DNA of 16,361 bases from an uncultured Spirochaetaceae bacterium (GTDB taxonomy: Bacteria > Spirochaetota > Spirochaetia > SZUA-6 > Bin103). Shown here piece by piece: positions 5,898-15,014 of the stretch. Numbering within the stretch: position 1 is the first letter of the stretch; every line of letters starts with the position of its first letter. A program made the translations under genes and the position numbers. The DNA is taken from contig CAJWOB010000017.1 in the NCBI GenBank assembly GCA_913043885.1, forward strand, positions 1-16,361. The letters are read 5' to 3'. Below the pieces are notes generated by a model. That model did not search any database, was not told the DNA's origin, and saw nothing but the letters and a program-made list of their open reading frames with translations.

Positions 5898-5914
5898 ACG
5901 CCGTGCTCGATAAC

Positions 5915-5920
5915 GGAGGA
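5915..5920 (+). promoter_or_regulatory. Shine-Dalgarno of mdh
   Basis: GGAGGA lies 3 nt before GTG 5924. The spacing is short but it is the only good SD near the conserved N-terminus, and it decides the mdh start over an upstream in-frame ATG at 5876 that would add 16 residues absent from the family. Confidence 0.6.
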
Positions 5921-5923
5921 GTC

Positions 5924-6877
5924 GTGGTCGGCAGAGCGAAGGTAACGGTAGTGGGCGCGGGAAATGTCGGCGCCTCGTGTGCCCTTTGGATTGTGGCGCA
6001 GGAGCTGGCGGATGTGGTGTTGGTGGACATTCCGCAGATGGAGGGCCCGACCAAGGGCAAGGCGCTCGACCTGTACGAGTGTGCGCCGATTCAGCGGTTC
6101 GACTGCACCGTTACCGGCACGGCCGACTACGCCGACATCGCCGGATCGGACGTCGTGGTGCTTACCGCCGGTCTGCCGCGCAAAGAGGGTATGTCCCGTG
6201 ACGACCTGATCAACACCAACTGCGCTATCGTCAAGTCGGTCAGCGAGCAGATCAAGGAGCACGCCCCGGACAGCATCCTTATCGTGGTCAGCAATCCGCT
6301 CGACGCCATGGTGTACACCGCCTGGAAGGCGACCGGGTTCCCCACTCAGCGCATCATTGGCCAGGCAGGCTGTCTGGATATCGGACGGTTCAAGACCTTC
6401 ATTGCGGAGGAAACCGGCTTCTCGGTGGAGGACATCAACACGCTGCTCCTCGGCGGCCACGGCGACGACATGGTGCCACTGCCACGGTTCACCAACATTG
6501 CCGGCATCCCGGTAACTGAGTTCATGACCGAGGAGCGCCTGGGCGAGCTGGTGGAGCGTGCCAAGAAGGGTGGTGGTGAGATCGTCGGTCTCCTCGGCAC
6601 CAGCGCCTACTACGCGGTCGGCGCCGCCATTACGCAGATGGTCGAGGCAATCATCCACGACAAACGGCGGATACTGCCGTGCGCCGGCTACTGCACGGGG
6701 CAGTACGGGATCGATGGCCTGTTCGTCGGCGTGCCCTGTGTGCTCGGCAAGAACGGGCTGGAGCGCATCCTCGAGGTGAGCCTCGAGCCCGACGAAGCAC
6801 GTCTGCTCACCGAGTCGGCCGCCCACGTCCAAGAGTTGGTGGACGTGGTCCAGAAGCTCGACCCGTCTTTGGCCTAG
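5924..6877 (+). CDS. mdh: Malate dehydrogenase (LDH-like family)
   Basis: NAD-dependent interconversion of malate and oxaloacetate in the cytoplasm. A 317-residue protein of the LDH-like MDH family. Visible: the nucleotide motif GAGNVG (11-16); Asp35 at the end of strand 2 (VLVDI), indicating NAD rather than NADP; the substrate-loop 'GLPRKEGMSR' (83-92), whose Arg86 marks malate rather than lactate specificity, with Arg92; 'VSNPLDAM' (122-129); catalytic Asp152 in 'GCLDIGRF' with Arg155; and catalytic His179 in GGHGDDMVP. The start is GTG 5924 with GGAGGA ahead, placing 'AKVTVVGAGNVG' directly at the N-terminus. It is the first gene of the unit mdh-fumC-M28 peptidase, with fumC beginning 15 nt after its stop, so consecutive TCA enzymes are coexpressed. 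Confidence 0.95.
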   Translation: MVGRAKVTVVGAGNVGASCALWIVAQELADVVLVDIPQMEGPTKGKALDLYECAPIQRFDCTVTGTADYADIAGSDVVVLTAGLPRKEGMSRDDLINTNCAIVKSVSEQIKEHAPDSILIVVSNPLDAMVYTAWKATGFPTQRIIGQAGCLDIGRFKTFIAEETGFSVEDINTLLLGGHGDDMVPLPRFTNIAGIPVTEFMTEERLGELVERAKKGGGEIVGLLGTSAYYAVGAAITQMVEAIIHDKRRILPCAGYCTGQYGIDGLFVGVPCVLGKNGLERILEVSLEPDEARLLTESAAHVQELVDVVQKLDPSLA

Positions 6878-6892
6878 CGGCCGGCAGCGCCC

Positions 6893-8308
6893 GTGGCAAC
6901 CAAGAAGGCCGCAGCTCCGCGCACCAGAATCGAGAGCGACTCCCTAGGCAAGGTCGCGGTATCGGCCGACCGCCTCTGGGGGGCGCAGACCCAGCGCTCG
7001 CTGCAGAACTTCCGCATCGGAACGGAACGTATGCCCACCGAGATCGTGCGTGCGTTCGGGGTGTTGAAGCGGGCGGCTGCCGAGGTCAACAAGGAGCTTG
7101 GCGTCCTGCCGGCCAAGAAGGCCAGCCTGATCGTGCGCGCTGCAAAGGAGGTGATCGCCGGCACATGGGACGATCACTTTCCACTGGTGGTGTGGCAGAC
7201 CGGCAGCGGCACGCAGTCCAACATGAACGTGAACGAGGTAATCGCCAACCGCGCCATCCAGATGGCCGGCGGGCGACTAGGCAGCAAAGAGCCGATCCAC
7301 CCCAACGACGACGTGAACCAGTCGCAGTCGTCGAACGACACCTTCCCCACTGCGATGCACATCGCCGCTGTTGTCGCCATCGAGGAACAGCTCCTTCCGG
7401 GGCTCGAACAACTCCGCGTGGCACTGGCGGACAAGGCGTCGCTGTACGCCAAGGTGGTAAAGATAGGTCGGACCCACCTGATGGACGCGGTGCCGCTTAC
7501 GCTGGGGCAGGAGCTGTCCGGCCACGCGTTTCAGGTTTCCCGCGCCATCGAGCGGGTGCGCGCCGCGCGGCCCGGGCTTCTGGAGCTGGCGTTGGGTGGT
7601 ACCGCCGTCGGCACCGGTCTCAATAGCCGCAAGCCGTTCGCCGCCGCCGTGGCGGCCCGTATCGCCTCCCTTACCGGCTATCCATTCAAGACGGCGCCGA
7701 ATAAGTTCGAGGCACTCGCCGCCCACGACGCCATCGTCGCCATGAGTGGGGCGCTGAAGGCGGCCGCCGCCGGCCTAATGAAGATAGCCAACGACATTCG
7801 CTGGCTGGCGTCCGGGCCGCGCAGCGGCATCGGCGAATTGAGTATTCCGCCCAACGAGCCCGGCTCTTCGATCATGCCGGGCAAGGTGAACCCAACTCAG
7901 TCGGAGGCACTGACCATGGTGGCCGCGCAGGTGCTGGGCAACGACGCCGCCATCGGCGTTGCCGGCGCTTCGGGCAACTTCGAGCTGAACGTCTTCAAGC
8001 CGGTCATCATCTACAACCTGCTGCAATCCATCAGGCTACTCGGCGACGGCGCGCGCAGCTTTGCCGAGAACTGCGTGCAAGGTTTGGAGGCCAACCTCGA
8101 CCGCATCGACGAGTTGGTTGGCAACTCGTTGATGCTGGTTACCGCGCTCACGCCCCACGTCGGCTACGACAATGCTGCGGCGATTGCCAAACGTGCGCAC
8201 GCGGAGGGCACCTCGCTCCAGGAGGCTGCGGTCGCGTCGGGCCATGTGACCAAGGCGCAGTTTGCGCAGTGGGTGAAGCCGGCCGCCATGACCCGCCCGA
8301 GTCCGTAA
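6893..8308 (+). CDS. fumC: Class II fumarate hydratase FumC
   Basis: Iron-independent tetrameric fumarase (fumarate + water to L-malate), 471 residues, typical class II length. Signatures: 'TGSGTQSNMNVNEV' (103-116), 'SSNDTFPTA' (146-154), 'GRTHLMDAVPLTLGQE' with His195, 'GGTAVGTGLN' (235-244), and the superfamily signature 'GSSIMPGKVNP' (324-334) carrying the mobile-loop catalytic Ser. 'TGSGTQSNMN' and 'GTAVGTGLN' favour fumarase over aspartase or argininosuccinate lyase. The start is GTG 6893, 15 nt after mdh; a lysine/alanine-rich stretch of about 10 residues precedes the conserved 'RIESDSLGKVAV'. No good SD is visible. It supplies malate for the adjacent Mdh and uses fumarate from the Sdh encoded nearby. 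Confidence 0.96.
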   Translation: MATKKAAAPRTRIESDSLGKVAVSADRLWGAQTQRSLQNFRIGTERMPTEIVRAFGVLKRAAAEVNKELGVLPAKKASLIVRAAKEVIAGTWDDHFPLVVWQTGSGTQSNMNVNEVIANRAIQMAGGRLGSKEPIHPNDDVNQSQSSNDTFPTAMHIAAVVAIEEQLLPGLEQLRVALADKASLYAKVVKIGRTHLMDAVPLTLGQELSGHAFQVSRAIERVRAARPGLLELALGGTAVGTGLNSRKPFAAAVAARIASLTGYPFKTAPNKFEALAAHDAIVAMSGALKAAAAGLMKIANDIRWLASGPRSGIGELSIPPNEPGSSIMPGKVNPTQSEALTMVAAQVLGNDAAIGVAGASGNFELNVFKPVIIYNLLQSIRLLGDGARSFAENCVQGLEANLDRIDELVGNSLMLVTALTPHVGYDNAAAIAKRAHAEGTSLQEAAVASGHVTKAQFAQWVKPAAMTRPSP

Positions 8309-8321
8309 CGCGAACGCCCGA

Positions 8322-9461
8322 GTGTCCTCTACCGCCGACCGGCGCGGGGCCCTCTGGGCCAGCAGAGCGCGCGGGCGTCGTGGGGCCGCCAACCGGCTGC
8401 GTAGTGACGTGGTTGCCCTTGCTACCGACGCTGGGCGCATCGTCGGCAGCGAGGGACACGCCCAGGCGGTAGCCACCCTCGAGGGGTGGCTGCAGGCGCG
8501 GGGTCTGCGGCCCTACCGCGGCCGCCAGCCTTCGCCTGCCGAGGGCCCGCCCCCGCCCGGTAGCGCCGGCTATCGGCTTCCGTATCGCAACGGGGTGATG
8601 CGCGGGGTAAACCTGGCTGGGGTGGTGCCGGGGCGGGACGCCACGCTGCCCCCGCTGTTGCTGCTCGCCCACTATGACAGCGTGCTAAGTGCGCCGTGTG
8701 CGGACGACAACGCCGCGGCAGTCGCCATCTGTCTCGAGGTGGCCACCACGGTGGCGCAGGGGGCGAGTCCGCAGCTGAGCCGCGACCTGGTGGTGGTGCT
8801 GTGCGACGCGGAGGAACCGCCCTACACCGGTACCGACAGCATGGGCAGCATCGCCTTCTACCGCGAGCAGATGGATCACCGGGGAGCGCATGTGGTGGTG
8901 GTGCAGGATCTCACCGGCCATCAAGTAGGCCTCCCGGTGGGCGGCCGCGAGCTGCGCCTGCCGCTGCTTCGCAGCCTGGTGTTCGCGATGGGGCTCGAAA
9001 GCCACCCGGCGCTGCCGGCTGTGCTGGCGGACCTGCGCTGGGGTCGCGCGCTGCGGCTGGTGGCTGCGCCCAATCGCCACGTCGGCGACGTGAGCGACCA
9101 TCTGATGTTCCGCCGCCAGGGCTTGCCCTACCTGTTCTTCTCCTGCGGGCGCTGGCCCCACTATCACCAACCGACCGACACCCCCGATCGCCTCGACTAT
9201 CGAAAGATGGCTCGTTTGGCCCGCTACCTCACAGAGCTCACGGGGCGTCTCGACGCTACCGCCCTTCCAACCGCCGGGCCGGTGGGTGCCGCCGGGCCGC
9301 CCAGCTACGAGGAGTCCAGCATCGATCTGGAGCTAAAGTGGATGCGGCGCGCGTTTGGCCCCTACCTCCCGCTGCTGTTGCGTCGTGCCGGCGTCGCGGC
9401 GCTGCGCTGCCGGGGCGACCTGGATCGCATCGCCAAGCTGCTGGTCGGTGGTGGCCTCTGA
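8322..9461 (+). CDS. M28-family zinc metallopeptidase-like protein, cytoplasmic
   Basis: A 379-residue protein with the two-zinc aminopeptidase pattern of M28 peptidases: 'LAHYDSV' (His117, Asp119), 'ADDNAAAVA' (bridging Asp128 or 129), 'CDAEEPPYTG' (catalytic Glu164, ligand Glu165), 'VVVQDLTGH' (Asp196) and 'YHQPTDTPDRL' (His282), plus the usual 'GDVSDHLMFRRQGLPYLFF' before the last ligand. All metal ligands appear present. There is no signal peptide; the N-terminus is Arg/Ala-rich, so it probably acts in the cytoplasm, unlike many secreted M28 enzymes. Residues ~315-379 extend beyond the domain and include a possible amphipathic helix. The start GTG 8322 is 13 nt after fumC, without SD; a later start cannot be excluded. 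It could be an aminopeptidase or a glutaminyl-cyclase-like relative; its substrate is unknown. Probably cotranscribed with mdh and fumC. Confidence 0.82.
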   Translation: MSSTADRRGALWASRARGRRGAANRLRSDVVALATDAGRIVGSEGHAQAVATLEGWLQARGLRPYRGRQPSPAEGPPPPGSAGYRLPYRNGVMRGVNLAGVVPGRDATLPPLLLLAHYDSVLSAPCADDNAAAVAICLEVATTVAQGASPQLSRDLVVVLCDAEEPPYTGTDSMGSIAFYREQMDHRGAHVVVVQDLTGHQVGLPVGGRELRLPLLRSLVFAMGLESHPALPAVLADLRWGRALRLVAAPNRHVGDVSDHLMFRRQGLPYLFFSCGRWPHYHQPTDTPDRLDYRKMARLARYLTELTGRLDATALPTAGPVGAAGPPSYEESSIDLELKWMRRAFGPYLPLLLRRAGVAALRCRGDLDRIAKLLVGGGL

Positions 9462-9490
9462 GCCCGGCCAGCGGCCGCGCCAGCTGCTGC

Positions 9491-9510
9491 GCTAGACCAC
9501 GCTAGACCAG
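9491..9510. repeat. Tandem 10-bp duplication at the VWA stop codon
   Basis: GCTAGACCAC is followed directly by GCTAGACCAG (9 of 10 identical). The minus-strand stop codon TAG of the VWA gene lies in the second copy. It sits in the 40-bp convergent gap between two genes, and no terminator hairpin is visible there. Confidence 0.8.
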
Positions 9511-10638
9511 TAGCTGACGCGGGAGGCGCTGCAGAGCGTCCAGACTGTGCCCCGCTGCGAAGACGTCGATGTAGGGAAGCGCTGCCAGCATCCCCCTGGT
9601 CTGGGGACGATAGCCGGGGCTGCCGAGCAACGGGTTGAGCCACAACACCCGCGCTGCCCGCTTGTGAATGCTGCGCATCGCCCCGGCCAGCAGCTCGGTG
9701 TCACCGGTATCCCACCCGTCGCTCAGGATCACGACGACGGTTCGCCGCCCGAGCCGGCTGCCGTAGTCGGCCAGGTAGCGCTGCAGCGACTCGCCGATGC
9801 GGGTGCCACCGGACCAATCGGGCACCGTGTCGCGCGCCCGGCTGAGCGCCAGCTGCAGCGCCGGCTCCTTGAGAAGCGGAGTGATCCGATGCAGCGATGT
9901 GCTGAACACGTAGGTCTCGATGCGGCGGTAGGCATGTTGGAACGCGTACATGAACTGAATGAGGAAGGAGCTGTACACATCCATGGACTTGCTGACGTCG
10001 CAGATGAGATCTAACTCCAGACGACGCGGTCGCCGCTGTCGCTGTGCGATCTCGAGAATCTCCCCGTCGCGCAGCATCAGTCGCATAGTGCGGCGCAGAT
10101 CGGGGAGGCGACCGCGTGTCTGAGCCCGATACCGTCGGCTGAGGGCGCGGGCCAGCAGGCGGCCGAGGCGCTGCAACAGGATTGCGATGTCGGCGACCTC
10201 GTCCTCTGCCGCCACGGCGAAGTTGCGTTCAGCCAGCGATCGTTCATGGCTGTAGGTGCCGGTGGCCGCGTCGGCTGCCGGCTCATCGGCATCGGTCTGC
10301 TCGCCGGCCGACCGGGCGCGCCGGGCGAGGGCGGTCCCCGTGCCACCGTCGCCGTCCGTGTCGCGCCGCTCGGCCGGAGCGGGTGCCCCGCACCAGTACT
10401 CGTCGTAGCAGCGCTCGAACGTCGCCAGGTCGGGGGCGCTCTTGGCGGTGGCAGCGCGGAGCGCGGCGCGATGCCCTTCGGGGGAGAGGTGGGCGATGCC
10501 CAGCGCACGGGTGGCGTCGGTCACCTCACCGATGCCGAGCGTAACCCCTCGCTGCCGGAGAAGGCGGCAGAATGCGACTGCAGCGTCAGCCAGTGTCGCG
10601 TGGGACTGATAGGGGGCCCCAGCGGGCGGCTGCGCCAC
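9502..10638 (-). CDS. CoxE-like von Willebrand factor A domain protein
   Basis: 378 residues. The N-terminal ~80 residues ('FCRLLRQRGVTLGIGEVTDATRA') match the helical part of the CoxE/VWA-containing family. A low-complexity, acidic linker follows (~90-130), then a helical segment and the VWA domain from ~205. The metal-ion-dependent adhesion site is intact: DVSKS (Asp214, Ser216, Ser218), 'SGGTRIGESL' with Thr279, and 'VVILSDGWDTGD' with Asp307. Such proteins are partners of MoxR AAA+ ATPases (CoxD-CoxE in CO dehydrogenase maturation, RavA-ViaA in enterobacteria). GTG 10638 is 9 nt after the MoxR gene, and the pair follows sdhB, so it is the last gene of the sdh operon. No signal peptide or TM segment: cytoplasmic. 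The name CoxE is used for likeness only; no CO dehydrogenase genes are in the window. Confidence 0.9.
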   Translation of the reverse strand: MAQPPAGAPYQSHATLADAAVAFCRLLRQRGVTLGIGEVTDATRALGIAHLSPEGHRAALRAATAKSAPDLATFERCYDEYWCGAPAPAERRDTDGDGGTGTALARRARSAGEQTDADEPAADAATGTYSHERSLAERNFAVAAEDEVADIAILLQRLGRLLARALSRRYRAQTRGRLPDLRRTMRLMLRDGEILEIAQRQRRPRRLELDLICDVSKSMDVYSSFLIQFMYAFQHAYRRIETYVFSTSLHRITPLLKEPALQLALSRARDTVPDWSGGTRIGESLQRYLADYGSRLGRRTVVVILSDGWDTGDTELLAGAMRSIHKRAARVLWLNPLLGSPGYRPQTRGMLAALPYIDVFAAGHSLDALQRLPRQLLV

Positions 10639-10647
10639 GGCGCCGGC

Positions 10648-11565
10648 CTAGCTGCGGGGCGGCGGCGGCGATGGGGCCGCACCCACCCCAGCCACCAGGG
10701 CTGCAGCACGGTCGGCGGCCAACGCCATGTCATCGCGGCTCTTGAACAACACCCCGAGGGTGTCGCGTAGCGTGGCTTCGTCGATGTGGTCGCGCTGCAG
10801 CGCTACCAGGGTGCGCGCCCAGTCGATGGTCTCGGCGACACCCGGCACCTTGTCCCAGTCGGGGGTGCGCAGCGACTCCACCAGCCGGCACACGTTGGCG
10901 GCAAGCGTTGCATCGATGCGCGGCACCCGCCGGCGGACGATCTCCAGCTCCTTGTCGAAGCTGGGGTAGTCGATCCACAGGTACAGACAGCGGCGGCGGA
11001 TGGCATCCGAAAGCTCGCGGGTGCGGTTGCTGGTCAACAGAACGCGCGGCGCCTGCGCGGCCTGCAGCGTGCCCAGCTCGGGAATGGTTATCTGCCAGTC
11101 GGACAGTATCTCCAGCAGGAAGGCCTCGAACTCCTCGTCGGCCCGGTCGAGCTCGTCGATGAGCAGCACCGGTCGTGACCCCTGCTGACTGGCAGTTACC
11201 GCCCTGAGCAACGGTCGCTCAATCAGGAAACGACGGTCGAACAGGTCGCCCTCGTCGCTGGGGTCTGCCTGGCGGATGTGCAGCAGCTGGCGCTTGTAGT
11301 CCCACTCGTAGATGGCGGTGGTGGCGTCCAACCCTTCGTAACACTGCAGGCGGATGAGCTCGGCGCCGCTGGCGCCAGCCATCGATTTGGCTATCTCGGT
11401 CTTGCCGACACCGGCGGGGCCTTCGACCAGCAGCGGTTTGTCCAGCTGCTCGGCCAGGAACAGCGAGGTGACGATAGCCTCGTCGGCAACGTAGTCGCGG
11501 GAGGCGAGTTGGTGGCGGATGTCGTCGGCGGTTGTCGGCGGGCTCACGGCGCTGGCGGTGGGCAC
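10648..11565 (-). CDS. MoxR-family AAA+ ATPase (CoxD-like)
   Basis: 305 residues, single AAA+ module. Walker A is GPAGVGKT (49-56), Walker B VLLIDE (133-138) followed by 'LDRADEEFEAFLLEIL', sensor 1 is 'VLLTSNRTREL' (175-185), and the arginine-finger region is 'SDAIRRRCLYLWIDYPS' (186-202). The helical lid continues to ~280, and the C-terminus ends in a short Pro tract. MoxR ATPases act as chaperones that remodel or metallate partner enzymes together with a VWA protein. The GTG start is only 3 nt after the sdhB stop and the VWA gene follows 9 nt downstream, so all three are almost certainly on one mRNA. This context points to a role with succinate dehydrogenase/fumarate reductase. The target is an inference; the family call is firm. 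Confidence 0.93.
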   Translation of the reverse strand: MPTASAVSPPTTADDIRHQLASRDYVADEAIVTSLFLAEQLDKPLLVEGPAGVGKTEIAKSMAGASGAELIRLQCYEGLDATTAIYEWDYKRQLLHIRQADPSDEGDLFDRRFLIERPLLRAVTASQQGSRPVLLIDELDRADEEFEAFLLEILSDWQITIPELGTLQAAQAPRVLLTSNRTRELSDAIRRRCLYLWIDYPSFDKELEIVRRRVPRIDATLAANVCRLVESLRTPDWDKVPGVAETIDWARTLVALQRDHIDEATLRDTLGVLFKSRDDMALAADRAAALVAGVGAAPSPPPPRS

Positions 11566-11568
11566 ACC

Positions 11569-12341
11569 CTAGGTGACGGCGCGCAGCTTGCCGGCAATGT
11601 AGTCGCGGTTCAGGCGGGCGATGTGGCTGAAGCTGATCTGCTTGGGACAGTTGCCCTCGCACTCGCGCTCGTTGGTGCAGTTGCCGAATCCGGCGTCATC
11701 CATCGCCTCGACCATGCGGACCGCCCGCTGGTGGCGTTCCGGCTGCCCCTGGGGGAGTAACGCCAGCTGCGAGGCCTTGGCGGCCGTGAACAGCATGGCG
11801 GAGGCGTTCTTGCAGGTCGCGACGCAGGCGCCGCAGCCGATGCACGCCGCGGCGTCCATGGCCAGCTCCGCTTTGGTGCGCGACACCGGTAGCGCGTTGG
11901 CATCCGGCGCACTGCCGGTGTTTGCGGAGATGAAGCCACCCGCCTGGATGATGCGGTCGAACGCCGAGCGGTCCACCACCAGGTCCTTGATGACCGGCAA
12001 AGAGCTGCTGCGCCACGGTTCTACCACCAGGTGGTCACCCGAGCGAAAGCTGCGCAAGTGCAGCTGGCAGCTGGTGATGCCCGACTGTGGGCCGTGGGCG
12101 TGGCCGTTGATGAGGAACCCGCACGAGCCGCAGATGCCCTCGCGACAGTCGTGGTCGAAGGCGATCGGCTCCTTGCCTTCCCGTTCGAGACGGTCGTTGA
12201 GCTGGTCCAGCAGCTCGAGGAAGGACATGTCGGGCGACATCCCCGCCATCTCGTAGCGCTGGAATCCGCCCCGCTCATCAGGGCTTGCCTGCCGCCACAC
12301 GTCGAGGGTGAGGTCCAGGTTGGCCGAGCTTGCCGCGGCCA

Positions 12342-12342
<1 letters not shown>
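11569..12342 (-). CDS. sdhB: Succinate dehydrogenase/fumarate reductase iron-sulfur subunit SdhB
   Basis: 257 residues; carries electrons from the flavin of SdhA to the membrane quinone. The N-terminal ferredoxin-like domain holds the [2Fe-2S] ligands Cys66, Cys71, Cys74 ('DCREGICGSCG') and Cys92. The C-terminal domain has 'CIGCGACVATC' (Cys167, 170, 173, 177) and 'CTNERECEGNCPKQIS' (Cys222, 228, 232), enough for the [4Fe-4S] and [3Fe-4S] centres. 'GFLINGHAHGPQSGITSC' is typical of the B-type group that pairs with a single five-helix cytochrome subunit. The ATG overlaps the sdhA stop (TAATG), with GAGGAGC upstream inside sdhA, so translation is coupled. The MoxR ATPase gene starts 3 nt after its stop. 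Confidence 0.96.
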
Positions 12343-14260
<1,918 letters not shown>

Positions 14261-14261
<1 letters not shown>

Positions 14262-14926
14262 CAGATCACTCCACCGCTCTGCAGGACGAAGTAAATCGGC
14301 ATCGAGGCAAATGCGGCCGGCAGCGCCACCGCCAGAAACAGGCCGACCGCGCGGATGGCCGGGGTGTAGCGGGCCGATTCGATGCCCAGCGACCGGAACG
14401 CGCTCTGCACGCCGTGGGCGAGGTGCACCGCCAGCAGGATCATGGCCACCACATAGAGGGCGGCGTAACCCGGAATGGCGAACGTCTCGGTTACCAGGAC
14501 GTAGAGCGACTCGCCGCCGTACACGGACCCGAAGCGAGTCTCGTAGAAGAATCCGCGCAGGTGAATGACCAGGAAGATGAACACGACACTGCCGGTTATT
14601 AGCATGCTGCGGGAGGCGAGGGTGCGAGTGCCGGCGGCGCGATGCCGACGATAGCGAACCGGGCGTGCCAGGCGGTTCTGCCTGGCCAGGTAGAGACCGG
14701 TGAATGCGTGCGCGACGATGGCGAGGAACAGCAGCGCCTCTATGGTGCGGATGATGACGTTGCTGGCGAACGAGTGGGCGTGTTCGTTGAACGCCTCCTC
14801 CGAGACGAACAGGAACAGGTTGCCGTATAGGTGGACTACCAGGAAGCTGAACAGGAACAGCCCGGTCAGCGCCATCAGCAGCTTCTTGCCGATCGAAGAG
14901 GAGAGCAGCTCAAACAGCCAGCGCAT
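14261..14926 (-). CDS. sdhC: Succinate dehydrogenase cytochrome b558 subunit SdhC (B-type, five helices)
   Basis: 221 residues with five hydrophobic segments (about 14-34, 57-80, 107-126, 150-172, 192-216). This is the single-subunit membrane anchor of B-type SDH that binds two b haems. Family marks: 'SSIGKKLLMALTGLFL' (9-24), 'VVHLYGN' with His32, 'HAFTGLYLARQNRLARPVRY' with His73, 'IHLRGFF' with His122, and 'HLAHGVQSAFRSLG' with His168 and His171; four of these His should ligate haem. First gene of the sdhCAB-MoxR-VWA operon, with a perfect TATAAT ahead and a 12-bp palindrome just before the start. No SD is visible before ATG 14926, but the N-terminus fits the family. Confidence 0.95.
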
Positions 14927-14935
14927 GTGTGTCGT

Positions 14936-14947
14936 CGCGAGCTCGCG
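14936..14947. promoter_or_regulatory. Palindrome in the sdhC leader, possible operator
   Basis: CGCGAGCTCGCG is a perfect 12-bp palindrome lying between the predicted transcription start and the sdhC ATG, flanked by a further GCGCTCGCG copy (14944-14952). It could be a repressor site or fold as a hairpin in the leader. It lies where an SD would be expected, and none is seen. Confidence 0.45.
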
Positions 14948-14959
14948 CTCGCGGGCGGC

Positions 14960-14965
14960 ATTATA
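14960..14965 (-). promoter_or_regulatory. -10 element of the sdh operon promoter
   Basis: Minus-strand TATAAT, a perfect sigma-70 -10 hexamer in a very GC-rich setting, ends 33 nt before the sdhC ATG. At 17-bp spacing the -35 position reads CTGCAG, a poor match, so an activator or extended contacts may be needed. Predicted start near 14953. Confidence 0.6.
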
Positions 14966-14991
14966 CGCACCTGACCCGCCTGCTGCAGCTT

Positions 14992-15012
14992 GGCCGCCGG
15001 CCGCCGGCCGCC
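14992..15012. repeat. Three tandem GGCCGCC heptamers
   Basis: Three perfect copies of GGCCGCC sit immediately after the pepF stop codon and upstream of the sdh promoter. They can fold back on themselves (GGCCGGCGGCC) but have no T-tract, so a rho-independent terminator is not supported. Confidence 0.85.
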
Positions 15013-15014
15013 GG

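Noticed and set aside
5663..6832. A 389-codon open frame on minus, opposite mdh
   Set aside because: Mdh on plus is certain. The antisense product overlaps folE too and has no family features.
9462..9501. Terminator between the two convergent genes
   Set aside because: GCGGCCGC and other GC-rich inverted bits are present, but there is no stable stem followed by a T-tract on either strand.
9502..11565. Part of a CO dehydrogenase (cox) maturation cluster
   Set aside because: The MoxR and VWA proteins resemble CoxD and CoxE, but no molybdenum hydroxylase, CoxF/G-like or cofactor genes are nearby and they are joined to sdhCAB instead.
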